Notes: generated by a model not told the origin, from the sequence alone. A stretch of 64,000 nt of DNA from Aquipluma nitroreducens (GCF_009689585.1 NZ_AP018694.1:4083501-4147500); one strand, 5' to 3'; shown: positions 9,697-19,046, counted from the first letter of the stretch. Numbers and translations are program-made.

Positions 9697-10260
9697 TCAA
9701 TTATTCAGGAAAAGGCTGACAATAAGTACACAGAGGTAATCCTTTAACTCGGTTTTTAGTTTGGAAAGTGCGCGGCTCATTTGGGTTTCAACCGTTTTTA
9801 CCGACAGGTTTAGCTTATCGGCAATTTCGGCATACTTCAACCCATCTTCACGGCTCATTTTGAATATTTTACGGCATTCTTCGGGTAACGAACCAATGGC
9901 TTCGTCAACTTTTGCCTGAAATTCGGTAAAAAGTACCGACTCGTAGGTGTCGAACTCCTCTTTTTTATTTTTGTAAACAACTTCTATTACTGAATAATAA
10001 TTATCAACCACTTTTTGATGCTCAATAAAATTGAAGCAAATGTTTTGTACCGATTTAAAAAGGTATGGCTTGATTTCGTCGTTGAGTTTCAAACGGTCTC
10101 TTTTTGCCCAGATATTCAGAAAGACCTCCTGAACAATCTCTTCAGCTTCCGGGGTGTTCGCAATGAATTTGTTGGCAAAACCACATAAACGGACGTAGTA
10201 TTTCCGAAAAATTAATTCGAACTCGTGTTCTTCGTTTATTTGTTTGCTACCAGGTCTCAC
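9697..10260 (-). CDS. ECF RNA polymerase sigma-70 factor (FecI-like)
   Basis: A 187-residue extracytoplasmic-function sigma factor. Region 2 lies at about 12-80 (FELIFRKYYVRLCGFANKF, then EAEEIVQEVFLNIW). Region 4 lies at about 120-175 with the helix-turn-helix GLKYAEIADKLNLSVKTVETQMSRALSKL. A hydrophobic tail (YLCVLIVSLFLNN) is common in this Bacteroidota group. It probably drives transcription of the downstream susCD genes once freed from FecR. It is divergent from the PQQ-like gene at 10601 across a 340-base gap. Confidence 0.95.
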   Translation of the reverse strand: MRPGSKQINEEHEFELIFRKYYVRLCGFANKFIANTPEAEEIVQEVFLNIWAKRDRLKLNDEIKPYLFKSVQNICFNFIEHQKVVDNYYSVIEVVYKNKKEEFDTYESVLFTEFQAKVDEAIGSLPEECRKIFKMSREDGLKYAEIADKLNLSVKTVETQMSRALSKLKTELKDYLCVLIVSLFLNN

Positions 10261-10600
10261 TCTGTTGGTTTAGGACGGCAAATATAAAACTTCCTTAACA
10301 GAAAATCCGGTTAAATTGACATAGCCAGTTACTTCAGTAACTGAATTGCTGTTAATGATGTCTTTTTTTGATTGTTTCATGACGATTTAAACACAATCAG
10401 GCATAAAAAAGGTCAGCCAATTCGGTATAAACGTATTCTTTCTGTATGAAAATAGCTGGAAGACATTTGTATCTATTCCTGAAGTCTTTTATTTTACTGT
10501 ATGCCAATATTTTATTATCTATGGCGAATTAAACCACAAGGCTTATTAAGTGTCAAAAAAAATAGAAAAACAAAACCATAACCTTTAAAACCACAGTAAT
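10261..10600. other. 340-base divergent gap between ECF sigma and PQQ-like genes
   Basis: No gene is supported here. One compact hairpin is visible at 10326-10343 (CAGTTAC, 4-base loop, GTAACTG). The sequence is AT-rich and must hold both divergent promoters, but I find no good TAnnTTTG match at the expected distance from either start. Confidence 0.5.
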
Positions 10601-11932
10601 ATGAGACAATCGTCATTCTTCCTATTTATCTGTTTTTGCTTCTTTTTAAATTTAAATGGTGCTCATGCACAACTAAAACCCTCCGATTTTACTTCCAACT
10701 GGCCCGAATGGCGTGGCTTGTACAATTCCGGAGCAGTTAATGGCGGCGCTACTCCGGTTGAATTCAGCGAAACCAAAAATGTGAAGTGGAAAATCGAAAT
10801 TCCGGGGAAAGGCCATGCCACACCGATCGTTTGGGGAAACCAGATTATTATACAGACGGCTGTACCTACCGATAAAAAGGTTGAAAAAACAGATGCAGCG
10901 CCTGCAAATCCAATGTCTCCAACCCAGACTGATCTGATTCATCAGTTTACAGTAATTTCTATTGATAAAGCTTCAGGGAAAATAAACTGGAAGACCGCGG
11001 TTAAGGAAGAACTACCTGCAGAACGTACTCACGAGTTGGGTAGTTGGGCTTCGAACTCACCGGTAACTGATGGTGAAAATATATATGCGTTCTTTGGCTC
11101 GCGCGGGTTGTATTGCCTCGATATGAAAGGAAATGTGAAATGGAGTCGGAATTTTGGACAAATGGAAATTGTGGCCAGTTTTGGCGAAGGCAGCACTCCT
11201 GCAGTTTATAAAGACAAAGTTTTTGTGCAGTGGGATCATCAGCAAAAGTCGTATTTGTACGCGTTGGACAAGAATACCGGCAAGGAAGCCTGGACTGCCG
11301 AGCGCGAAGAAATTACTTCGTGGGCAACTCCACTGGTTGTTGAGGTGAATGGAAAAGCACAGGTAATTACCAGCGCCACCAACAAAGTGCGTAGCTACGA
11401 TGCCGAAACCGGCAAGGTAATTTGGGAATGTACCGGAATGACCCGCAATGTGATTCCGAACCCGATGTATGCTGACGGAATTTTGTACCTGATGAGCGGA
11501 TTCCGCGGCAACGCCGTTAAAGCGATTGATTTAGCCAAAGCGCAGGGCGATATTACCGGAATTCCAGCCATTTTATGGGAGTACAATCAGGACGCTTCAT
11601 ACACGCCAAGCCCGGTTTTAATGGATGGTAAATTGTATTTCCTGAAGGGGAACAACGGAATAATCACTTGCCTGGATGCCAAAACCGGGAAACCGATTTA
11701 CAGCAACCAGAAAATTGATGGTATTACCAATATTTTCTCGTCGCCCACCGGAAATAAAGACAAAATTTATGTGGCTGCAACCAACCAGGTTAGCGTGGTG
11801 AAAGCCGGACCAGAGTTCTCAATCCTGGCTAAAAATACCTTGGATGATACATTTGAAGCTTCGCCAATTGTGGTTGGAAATGATTTGTTTTTGCGGGGAG
11901 CAAAGTATTTGTATTGCATTTCGGAAAAATAG
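10601..11932 (+). CDS. Secreted PQQ-like beta-propeller protein
   Basis: A 443-residue protein with a signal peptide (about 1-23, ending AHA-Q). The mature part starts with NWPEWRG and continues with repeated propeller blades, each with a DxxTGKxxW-like turn (DKASGKINWKT, DKNTGKEAWTA, DAETGKVIWEC, DAKTGKPIYSN). This is the PQQ-like or outer-membrane-assembly BamB-like fold. Bacteroidota members are often secreted with polysaccharide-use genes. No PQQ-dehydrogenase catalytic residues could be assigned, so an enzymatic role is not claimed. It is monocistronic. Its 3' side holds an inverted heptamer array (11938-12020) shared with the convergent DUF72 gene. Confidence 0.85.
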   Translation: MRQSSFFLFICFCFFLNLNGAHAQLKPSDFTSNWPEWRGLYNSGAVNGGATPVEFSETKNVKWKIEIPGKGHATPIVWGNQIIIQTAVPTDKKVEKTDAAPANPMSPTQTDLIHQFTVISIDKASGKINWKTAVKEELPAERTHELGSWASNSPVTDGENIYAFFGSRGLYCLDMKGNVKWSRNFGQMEIVASFGEGSTPAVYKDKVFVQWDHQQKSYLYALDKNTGKEAWTAEREEITSWATPLVVEVNGKAQVITSATNKVRSYDAETGKVIWECTGMTRNVIPNPMYADGILYLMSGFRGNAVKAIDLAKAQGDITGIPAILWEYNQDASYTPSPVLMDGKLYFLKGNNGIITCLDAKTGKPIYSNQKIDGITNIFSSPTGNKDKIYVAATNQVSVVKAGPEFSILAKNTLDDTFEASPIVVGNDLFLRGAKYLYCISEK

Positions 11933-11937
11933 CTTGG

Positions 11938-12020
11938 ATTAACGATTGATGAATAACGATTAACGATTTGAGATTGGGAAACTGTTCCTTCTTAAATCGT
12001 TAATCGTTGTTCGTTAATCT
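11938..12020. repeat. Heptamer-periodic inverted array, locus 1
   Basis: The left arm runs in 7-base steps from 11938 (ATTAACG, ATTGATG, then further variants ending 11979). The right arm at 11994-12020 carries the same words inverted (its complement contains ACGATTA followed by ACGATTT, which also occur side by side in the left arm). A small GGAA-ACTG-TTCC hairpin is at the centre. It lies between the convergent PQQ-like and DUF72 genes and would fold into one long hairpin. Confidence 0.75.
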
Positions 12021-12048
12021 CCTTGACAACAAAGAACAATCATGAAGT

Positions 12049-12957
12049 CTAAAATCCGAGAGTTGGCGCAGTGTCTTCCTTTGGACTGATCAGCTTTGGA
12101 ATTTGAAGATTGGTCCCAAATTGTTTGTTCAGCTTCTCGATGAAATAAGCCGACAGGAAAGGCGATTCCAGTTCGATGTTTTGGTGAACAAAGAAATAAA
12201 TGTCGCGAATGCCCTGATCGACCCAAATTTTCAGGCGGTTAGCCCAATCGTCCAAACGTTCGCGGTCGCTTTGCGGGTTGTTGGCGCCCACGTAACGCAC
12301 AAACACTTTGGGCGTGGTAAGGCGCACGTGCAGCAAATCGCGTCGTCCGGCGGTATCAACCACAATATTCGTTACCTGGTGCTTTTCGAACAACGAGTAA
12401 ACTTCTTCGGAAACGGCCTTATCATTGAACCATTCAGTATTGCGCAGTTCAACGGCCAGCGGAATGGCTCTCGGAAAATTTTCGATAAAACTCACCAGCC
12501 GGTCGTAATTTTTGTACTTGAAATTATCGTGCAACTGGAGGAACACCATTCCGAGCTTCTCCTCAAAATTGCTGATGTTGTCACAATATTCAGTCGTTAA
12601 AGCCTGCACATCGTTCAATCGCCGCATGTGGCTGATGCTTTGTGTGATCTTCGGGAAGAACCGAAAATTATCCGGAGCCTTATCTTTCCAGGTAATTACC
12701 TGATCTCTACCCGGCATACTATAAAAGGTGGCATTCAGCTCAATGGAGTTAAATTGACGGGAATAATAAGTCAACTCATCTTTGGTGCCGCGTGGATAAA
12801 AGTTCTTCAGGTCGGTTTTGTTCCATTTGGCACAACCTACATAGATCGAGAGTGGTTTCGTTGTGTCGTTTTGTTTGAGTATCTCTGTAGTTTGCTGATC
12901 GTCGGCTGGCAGCCGGAAATCAATAAATTCTGGGTTTTCACTTTGTCCGAATTTCAT
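12049..12957 (-). CDS. DUF72 (YecE-like) TIM-barrel protein
   Basis: A 302-residue cytoplasmic protein of the DUF72/YecE family. The family signature is clear: YVGCAKWNKTDLKNFYP near the start, FNSIELNATFYSMP, FRFFPKITQSISHMRR, LGMVFLQLHDNF, LAVELRNTEWF, FVRYVGANN and the terminal YFFVHQNIELESPFLSAYFIEKLN. The fold is a TIM barrel related to endonuclease IV and xylose isomerases, but the biochemical function is not established. Divergent from the KAP NTPase gene. Confidence 0.9.
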   Translation of the reverse strand: MKFGQSENPEFIDFRLPADDQQTTEILKQNDTTKPLSIYVGCAKWNKTDLKNFYPRGTKDELTYYSRQFNSIELNATFYSMPGRDQVITWKDKAPDNFRFFPKITQSISHMRRLNDVQALTTEYCDNISNFEEKLGMVFLQLHDNFKYKNYDRLVSFIENFPRAIPLAVELRNTEWFNDKAVSEEVYSLFEKHQVTNIVVDTAGRRDLLHVRLTTPKVFVRYVGANNPQSDRERLDDWANRLKIWVDQGIRDIYFFVHQNIELESPFLSAYFIEKLNKQFGTNLQIPKLISPKEDTAPTLGF

Positions 12958-13115
12958 TGTAGATTGTTTAAAGTTGGAAGAATGAAGGTATAATCTTTTT
13001 CGGTTATAGAATATGAAATAGATGTCTAGAATTTATTGAATGATTTGAGTGCTTTTGAGAAGAAGTATTGTTAAATTAGCAAAAATCTCTTTACAAAAAC
13101 AAACCTTTGGCTTTA

Positions 13116-15476
13116 ATGAATCAAGATCTAAAACCATTTTATGAAACAGCTCACAAAATTTATCAAGAGCTTTTGTCTGGTGATAACATTCAATTTCAGA
13201 GTGTATTTAATCCAAGTTTACTTCACGAGAACCAATTTCAATCTTTGATAGATATTTTGGTAAAATTAGGATTTATCATTAATAGATTGGATATTGAGTC
13301 AATGACAGTTTCTGGCTTTGACAGAGGAAATGGTTTTACGGAATATCAAAAATGGCTTCCAGAAGACACCTCAACTTTATATCCTAGTAGAAATGAATAT
13401 TATTTGTTGTATTTAGAGTATTATAAGAGAAGTGTAGGATCACTTACTTTTCCACACAAAACTAAATCTAATTCGGATAAAATTTATTTATTGTCACAAG
13501 TGATATCTAATAAAGAGATTTTTAGTATCTCTTTGGGTATTAATAAAGGTGGGAAAGGATTTATTAATATAAGGAATCAAAGTTTTCCCCTCATTGCCCC
13601 AAATCAACTATTAATCTATGATCTCACCAAACTTAATGGCTATTCCACAAAATATACCAGAGAAGGTTTTCAGGATTTATTTAATCAAGCAACTGCAAAG
13701 TATAGCGAAATTGACGTAAATATTTTAGAGAGAACAGGTGAAAATGTCACATCTAAATTAGGTTATAATCTTGAGGATATAAAACTTCCATATTTTGAAA
13801 CTTATTTTAGATTAACTCATTTCTTCCCAAAGTTTGAAGAACTGTTATTACATGAACTTTCTTTTCCACAAACGAGAGAAAGTCAGCCGCAGAGTGAGAT
13901 GTCTATTAATAAAAATTTTAAAAATATAAGAGCGGGCGTAAAGTCTAAAAGTGATGTAAATGGATCATTAGCAGAGAGTGCGTCGGAGGAATTAGGCGAA
14001 CACAGAACCCTCTTTAAATATGGTTTATATTTCCCTACCATAAAGGACGATCAGATAGAACCATGTTTCAACGTAAAAAATGTTGCTTCAGTGTTTGCCG
14101 ATCACATATCCAAATTGCAGGAAGAAACGGGACAAATGGTTGGTATATTTGGCAAATGGGGGCGAGGGAAAACTTATTTTAAGAAAGAAGTAGAGGGGAT
14201 ATTTAAAAAAGAAAATTCAAAGTATGATTTTACGATAATAGATTTTCATGCATGGAAATATCAGGATACGCCTGCGATTTGGGCTTATTTGTATGAATGT
14301 CTTTCTGATGAATATTTTGGATCACAGTGGTTTATTAAAAATTGGAGAAAGTTTAAGCTTAATTTTCAAAGAGAGAAGTCAAATATTATTAAAGATATTC
14401 TGTTTTTAGGTATTGCTTTTTCTTTATTTACAAGTATTCTAAGCCTTTTCAAATCTGGAAATTTAGGTTTATTTGGTAATCTAATTGATACGATCAAGAA
14501 TAATTGGTGGCAGACAATTTCTGGTGGAACTATTATTTCTTCTTTGTTGAAATTCTGGAAAAGAGAAGGAACAAATGCACATGAGCTTTTGAAAAAATAC
14601 TCAAAAGGAATTTCATTTAATCAACACTTGGGAGTTCAGGCTGAAATAGAAAAAGAGCTTGTTATTTTATTGAAAACATGGATTGCTGACAAAAGTAAAG
14701 AACGACTTATTTTCTTTGTTGATGATATTGACCGATGCTCTGAAAAAAAGATCATTGAGATTGTTGATTCGCTTCGGGTTATGCTTGAACATCCAGCGAT
14801 TGTAAAGCGAGTAATAGTATTGGTTGCAATAGACGAAGAAAAACTTGCCATGGCAATTCGTTATAAATACCGAGAATTTTATCCTCCAACAAGTGATAAT
14901 TCAAAAATTCTCGATGATTTGACTAGAGAATATATGGACAAGTTGTTTATTTCAGGAATAAAACTTCAGGCTTTAAATAACGATAACGTCAACGAGTTTA
15001 TTTCAACACTTGTAGAGCAAGACTGGAAAGATATTACGCAAAATCGTTTATTTCCTGAAGAAGAAACACCAAAGGAACAAGTGCATTTAGGTAGAACCGA
15101 ATTGACAATAGCTAATGAGAAAAAAGAAGAGGCATTGAGCGAAAGTGAGGAATCATCACTTACCATGAATGAAAATGCAATGAATGAAACTTATTTGGAA
15201 GAGCTTGAGGCTAGTGATGTAAAAGATATGTTTAGAGAAGAATTTATGGAATTGAAAGAGGAATTAACTCCTCGGCAGATTCGTATTTTATATTATCGTT
15301 TTCAATTAGCAAAAAACCTATACATAAAACTTTTAGATGCAGAGAACGACCAATTAATAACTGATGGATTAAAAGGTTTGTTAAAAGCCATTCATATAAA
15401 AACCGTTTCTAAAAAAGATCATTTTGTAGAAGATCCTATCATTGATCAAATTGCAGAAATGGTTGTAGGGTATTAG
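13116..15476 (+). CDS. KAP-family P-loop NTPase with inserted membrane helices
   Basis: A 786-residue protein starting at ATG 13116 (a TTG nine bases earlier is unlikely). Residues 1-300 match no domain I recognise. The KAP core follows: Walker A GKWGRGKT (Lys352/Thr353), two hydrophobic helices inserted at about 427-447 and 469-485, and Walker B FFVDDIDRC at about 534-541, followed by the IVVL-type strand with VAIDEEKLAMAI. An acidic linker at about 650-700 precedes a C-terminal helical part. The gene is clearly more AT-rich than its neighbours: I count 15 G+C in 13381-13440 against 26 in 12121-12180. KAP NTPases include phage-exclusion proteins such as plasmid F PifA, so defence is possible. 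That is inference. It stands alone as a one-gene unit. Confidence 0.85.
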   Translation: MNQDLKPFYETAHKIYQELLSGDNIQFQSVFNPSLLHENQFQSLIDILVKLGFIINRLDIESMTVSGFDRGNGFTEYQKWLPEDTSTLYPSRNEYYLLYLEYYKRSVGSLTFPHKTKSNSDKIYLLSQVISNKEIFSISLGINKGGKGFINIRNQSFPLIAPNQLLIYDLTKLNGYSTKYTREGFQDLFNQATAKYSEIDVNILERTGENVTSKLGYNLEDIKLPYFETYFRLTHFFPKFEELLLHELSFPQTRESQPQSEMSINKNFKNIRAGVKSKSDVNGSLAESASEELGEHRTLFKYGLYFPTIKDDQIEPCFNVKNVASVFADHISKLQEETGQMVGIFGKWGRGKTYFKKEVEGIFKKENSKYDFTIIDFHAWKYQDTPAIWAYLYECLSDEYFGSQWFIKNWRKFKLNFQREKSNIIKDILFLGIAFSLFTSILSLFKSGNLGLFGNLIDTIKNNWWQTISGGTIISSLLKFWKREGTNAHELLKKYSKGISFNQHLGVQAEIEKELVILLKTWIADKSKERLIFFVDDIDRCSEKKIIEIVDSLRVMLEHPAIVKRVIVLVAIDEEKLAMAIRYKYREFYPPTSDNSKILDDLTREYMDKLFISGIKLQALNNDNVNEFISTLVEQDWKDITQNRLFPEEETPKEQVHLGRTELTIANEKKEEALSESEESSLTMNENAMNETYLEELEASDVKDMFREEFMELKEELTPRQIRILYYRFQLAKNLYIKLLDAENDQLITDGLKGLLKAIHIKTVSKKDHFVEDPIIDQIAEMVVGY

Positions 15477-15511
15477 CTGTAATTAAAGAGTTTTTTATTG
15501 TAAAAATCCTT

Positions 15512-15716
15512 TTAAACTCCTCTCTTCCGATACTCTCCCGGCGACATGCCCATCACTTTTCTGAAAACTCTGGAAAAGTAAAATTGGTCGTCGAAACCCA
15601 TTTCACGGGAGACATCGGCAATCATCCATCCGGAGTTGTCGAGTAACCGGCAGGCACGTTGAATTTTCAACTGAATGAAATAATCAATGGGCGAGTGGCC
15701 GGTGCGGTTGACAAAC
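15512..15716 (-). pseudogene. AraC-family regulator, 3' fragment cut off by IS66
   Basis: This codes for the C-terminal part of an AraC/XylS DNA-binding domain, including GHSPIDYFIQLKIQRACRLLDNSGWMIADVSREMGFDDQFYFSRVFRKVMGMSP (second helix-turn-helix; quoted here only to identify the segment by its key words GHSPIDYF and FDDQFYFSRVFRK). The 5' part is at 18368-19046. Removing the IS and one copy of its target duplication rejoins the reading frame exactly as LFV-NRTGHSP, giving 291 residues. A start within this fragment would yield only 70 residues with half of the DNA-binding domain. Confidence 0.9.
15709..15716. repeat. IS66 target-site duplication, left copy
   Basis: TGACAAAC, directly repeated at 18368-18375 on the other side of the element. 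Eight bases is the duplication length expected for IS66 family insertions. Confidence 0.95.
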
Positions 15717-15794
15717 GTAAGCATTCGCTGAAGTGCGTCAACTAATTTTGCATGTCAGTCTATAAGTTTGCTTTTTACTTCAAAGACAAACGAC

Positions 15795-16160
15795 ATGTAT
15801 AATGAGAAAAAATTCCGGGCCATCTATGACGAGTTTCTGGCATCGGGCCTGACCATTCGGGATTATTGCGCCAATCAACAAATGAATGAGGCTAAGTTCT
15901 ATTATTGGCAACACAAGCTAAAAGGACTATTGCCACCTAAAAGTGGATTTATCCCGGTGGTTTTTGAGAATGGTGGGCAAGCCCAGTCGTCGCGGGTTCC
16001 AGCCCCGGTGCAGGTACAATCGACAACCTTTTCAACATCGGGAGCCAGACCCCAAACCATCTCCTGTGAGATTAGCTATCCGAATGGGGTGTGTTTAAAG
16101 CTGAACGGTTTGCCCGACCCACAGATATTACGGTCGCTGTTGGTTTTAACGCGCCGGTAG
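15795..16160 (+). CDS. tnpA: IS66 accessory protein TnpA
   Basis: A 121-residue small basic protein at the 5' end of the IS66 element. It begins MYNEKKFRAIYDEFLASGLTIRDYCANQQMNEAKFYYWQHKLKG, a helix-turn-helix of the Tn3/IS66 OrfA type (key words GLTIRDYC and FYYWQHK). ATG 15795 is preferred over an upstream start at 15768 because the family begins at this methionine. The C-terminal tail (ISYPNGVCLKLNG) is the usual short beta region. It overlaps functionally with TnpB, whose ATG starts two bases after this stop. Needed with TnpB for transposition in studied members. Confidence 0.9.
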   Translation: MYNEKKFRAIYDEFLASGLTIRDYCANQQMNEAKFYYWQHKLKGLLPPKSGFIPVVFENGGQAQSSRVPAPVQVQSTTFSTSGARPQTISCEISYPNGVCLKLNGLPDPQILRSLLVLTRR

Positions 16161-16161
16161 G

Positions 16162-16521
16162 ATGTTCAGCCTCACTTCGTCAATGCGGTATTACCTGTAT
16201 TCGTACCCAACGGATATGCGCCGGAGTTTTTACACCCTGAGCGGAATGGTGACCAACCAGATGGGGCGCAACGTGCAGGACGGGGATGTTTATATCTTTA
16301 TCAACCGCCCGTGTACCAGCATGAAAATCCTGCACTTGGAATGCGGTGGTTTGGTGATCTATCACATGAAACTGGAATCGGGCAGTTTTAAACTACCGGT
16401 TTTTGATGAAAGTACCAATACGTTTCAAGCCAGCTGGCAGGAGTTGATGCTGATGGTACAGGGTACCTCACCGGATGGAAAAATGAATAAAAAAAGATGG
16501 GAAAAACCTTCGAAACAGTAG
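16162..16521 (+). CDS. tnpB: IS66 accessory protein TnpB
   Basis: A 119-residue IS66 Orf2-like protein. The family motif is present: YLYSYPTDMRRSFYTLSGMV followed by GDVYIFINRPCTSMKILHLECGGLVIYHMKLESG (key words TDMRRSF, IFINRP, MKILH). Length is normal for the family. The start is two bases after tnpA, implying translational coupling. Its exact biochemical role is not known. Confidence 0.93.
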   Translation: MFSLTSSMRYYLYSYPTDMRRSFYTLSGMVTNQMGRNVQDGDVYIFINRPCTSMKILHLECGGLVIYHMKLESGSFKLPVFDESTNTFQASWQELMLMVQGTSPDGKMNKKRWEKPSKQ

Positions 16522-16592
16522 ATTTTACTTGGTTTTTAACTTGTCTATACGGTTGATATTTAGTATCTTCAAGCCATCAAAAGCAAGTAAAA

Positions 16593-18275
16593 ATGACAGT
16601 TGAAGAAGAGGGTTTTTTACAGCAAATTCTGGAAGAACGTGACCGGCTTTTTAGGGAAACTTCCAGGCTTAAAAGTCAACTTTCCAACTTTGAAAACTTC
16701 GATTCAGAAAGATCCACTTACCAAAAACAAATTGTCGGAAAAGACCAGCTGATTACCGAAAAAGATCGGGCAATCAGCCAACTGGATGAAACAATTAACA
16801 AGCTGAAACAACAGATAGAGATGCTCCAGCGAAGGATCTGGGGCAAATCCAGTGAACGGTATATCAATGAGGATCCCCTGCAACGAAAGCTCGATTTTGA
16901 GGGACTTGACCTGCTTCCGGAAGAAAAGGAACTTGCAACCAGTGCCAAAGAGGAGATCGAAAAGTACAAGACCATCCGTGTTATAGAGGTAAAGGAGAAA
17001 AACCATCCGGTACGCAAACCGCTGCCCGAAAGTCTACCGAGAGAAGAAACCCACATTTATCCACAGCACATTGAACTCGAGAATTGGATAGAACTGGCTC
17101 CGGAAATTACAGAAGTTCTGGAACGCGAATCTGCCAGATGGTATGTGCGCCGGATCATCCGCCACAAATATGCGTTGAAAGATAAAAGCCAGGATGTGGA
17201 AAAGCAAATCATTACAGCTCCCATGCCCGTACTTCCCATAGCAAAAAGCTATGCCGGGGCAAGTGTTTTGGCTGATATTATCATCGACAAATATGTGAAC
17301 CATCTTCCTTTCTATCGTCAGATCCAGATGTTCAAACAACAGGGTATATCCATTGCACCTGCAACCATTAACGGCTGGTTTCAGGATGTAGCCGACCTGA
17401 TCAGGCCTACTTATTACCGGTTAAAGGAGCTGGTGCTGGCTTCGGATTATATACAGAGCGATGAAACAACGATCCCGATTATAAATAACGAAAAGCACAC
17501 CACGATAAAAGGATACATCTGGATGATCCGTGCGGTTATGGACAACCTGGTCTTTTTTCATTACGACCACGGTTCCCGGGCACAAAAGGTCGCACTGCAA
17601 TTGTTTAAGGATTTTCAAGGCGTAATCCAGACCGATGGTTATGCCGTTTACGATATTTACGAAAACAAAAAGGGCGTTCTGCCCATTGGGTGCTGGGCTC
17701 ATGCCCGGCGTAAATTTGAAGAGGCTTTGGCAGAGGACAAAGTCAGGGCTTCTTATGCGCTGGAGCAAATAGGACTGCTCTATCAGGTGGAGAGGCAAGC
17801 CGATCAGCAGCAACTCTCTTATGACGAGCGCGCCGATCTTCGTTCCCGCTTGGCTTATCCTATTATGGTAGCCTTCGAAAAATGGCTGCTAAATGAATAC
17901 CCCAAAGTTTTGCCCAAAGGGCGTATCGGAAAGGCTATCCGCTACACCTATAACATTTACCACAAGTTGACCCGATACCATTTGGATGGTCGGTTGAAAA
18001 TTGACAACAATCTCGGAGAAAATGCTATCCGTCCAATTGCCCTAGGCCGGAAGAATTGGTTGTTCTGTGGAAACCACGATGCAGCCGAAAATGCAGCAAT
18101 CATGTATTCCATGCTGGGCTGTTGCAAGGCAAGCGAAGTAAACTTCCGCGAGTGGCTGGTATACTTTCTGAATAACATCCACAATTACGATAACGATTAC
18201 AGCAAGGATCTGGCCGAATTACTTCCACACAACTTCAAACTTCAAAACCAGATTTGTAACAGTTCCATCTCCTAA
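16593..18275 (+). CDS. tnpC: IS66 transposase TnpC (DDE type)
   Basis: A 560-residue transposase. The N-terminal third is a coiled coil (about 1-85), followed by the zinc-binding/linker region and the IS66 DDE core. Family words are visible: SYAGASVLADIIIDKYVNHLPFYRQ, ASDYIQSDETTI (first Asp), GVIQTDGYAVYD (second Asp), GCWAHARRKFEEA, and the C-terminal DGRLKIDNNLGENAIRPIALGRKNWLFCGN with the catalytic Glu. Full length, no frameshift seen, so the element may still move. An IS66 C-terminal extension (MLGCCKASEVNFREWLVYFLNNIH) is also present. Confidence 0.97.
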   Translation: MTVEEEGFLQQILEERDRLFRETSRLKSQLSNFENFDSERSTYQKQIVGKDQLITEKDRAISQLDETINKLKQQIEMLQRRIWGKSSERYINEDPLQRKLDFEGLDLLPEEKELATSAKEEIEKYKTIRVIEVKEKNHPVRKPLPESLPREETHIYPQHIELENWIELAPEITEVLERESARWYVRRIIRHKYALKDKSQDVEKQIITAPMPVLPIAKSYAGASVLADIIIDKYVNHLPFYRQIQMFKQQGISIAPATINGWFQDVADLIRPTYYRLKELVLASDYIQSDETTIPIINNEKHTTIKGYIWMIRAVMDNLVFFHYDHGSRAQKVALQLFKDFQGVIQTDGYAVYDIYENKKGVLPIGCWAHARRKFEEALAEDKVRASYALEQIGLLYQVERQADQQQLSYDERADLRSRLAYPIMVAFEKWLLNEYPKVLPKGRIGKAIRYTYNIYHKLTRYHLDGRLKIDNNLGENAIRPIALGRKNWLFCGNHDAAENAAIMYSMLGCCKASEVNFREWLVYFLNNIHNYDNDYSKDLAELLPHNFKLQNQICNSSIS

Positions 18276-18367
18276 GCCTCTCAAAGTTCTCCGAACATTT
18301 TAGAGAACCTCTGAAAGTGGGTTGCTGGTTTTCTAAGAAAATATAACGGAGTTTACCGAATGCTTAC

Positions 18368-18375
18368 TGACAAAC
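18368..18375. repeat. IS66 target-site duplication, right copy
   Basis: TGACAAAC, identical to 15709-15716. Confidence 0.95.
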
Positions 18376-19046
18376 AGCCGTGAAAAATGTGAGGCCGAAA
18401 GACCGGTTTCTGCAGCGATTTCTTCCAGTTTCAGCTTTTGTGTCAGTTGTTCGAGCATGAAATTGATGCTTTGCGCCACAATATTTTTTTCGCCCGACTC
18501 TAAAATTAGCCGAAATTGATTTAAGTGAGTGAACGAAGCCAGCAAATGGGGCAAACATTGGTTCACATATTCGAGTGTTTCAGTGCTGAAACCACGATCG
18601 AGGTTGCGAAAAATTTCTGAAAAAAGTTCGATCCGGTCGTTGATGCGCGATGTATTGGTACGTTCAATCGATACAATCTGTCCGCCAAACCGAGCATAAG
18701 CTGCAGACTTGCTTCCGGAGAAGTGAATCCAGTAAATCGACCACGGATTTTGCGAGTCCGACCGGTACGAATGTGGCATTCCGGCCGGAATAATAAAAAA
18801 CTGGTCGGAGCCAATCGCTTGCAACGCCTCTTTTGTGTGGATTTCACCCTGTCCGTCAACGCAGTAAATCAGTATAAACTGGTCGCTCCCATTTGGCCTT
18901 TCCCTGAAATGGTGGCGGGCCTGGGGGTAATAGCCAATGTCGGTAATGTGCAAATCAGCAATCAGTGGATTGGTATTGATAAGGGCCAATATGCGTTCGG
19001 GTATTACAAAACTGATTTGCCCCGGGAAACCGTCTTTTTTCTTCAT
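18368..19046 (-). pseudogene. AraC-family regulator, 5' fragment interrupted by IS66
   Basis: The first 226 residues of an AraC regulator: an N-terminal cupin ligand-binding domain (about 25-150, with PQARHHFRERPNGSDQ and WSIYWIHFSG) and the start of the DNA-binding domain (LEEIAAETGLSASHFSRLFV). Reading on into the IS adds a few foreign residues and a stop at 18333. The DNA-binding domain lacks the second helix-turn-helix, so the regulator is almost surely inactive. It is divergent from the sugar transporter gene at 19240 and would have been the local regulator of the galactoside cluster. Confidence 0.92.

Larger units (their letters stand above)
15717..18367 (+). mobile_element. Complete IS66-family insertion sequence
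   Basis: A 2651-bp element bounded by imperfect terminal inverted repeats that share GTAAGCATTCG at the tips and scattered matches for about 24 bases. It is flanked by perfect 8-bp direct repeats TGACAAAC. It carries the three-gene tnpA-tnpB-tnpC set typical of the family, all apparently intact. The terminal GTAAGC is characteristic of IS66 elements. It is inserted inside the AraC-family gene, in the first helix-turn-helix region. The perfect duplication suggests a recent event. Confidence 0.97.
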
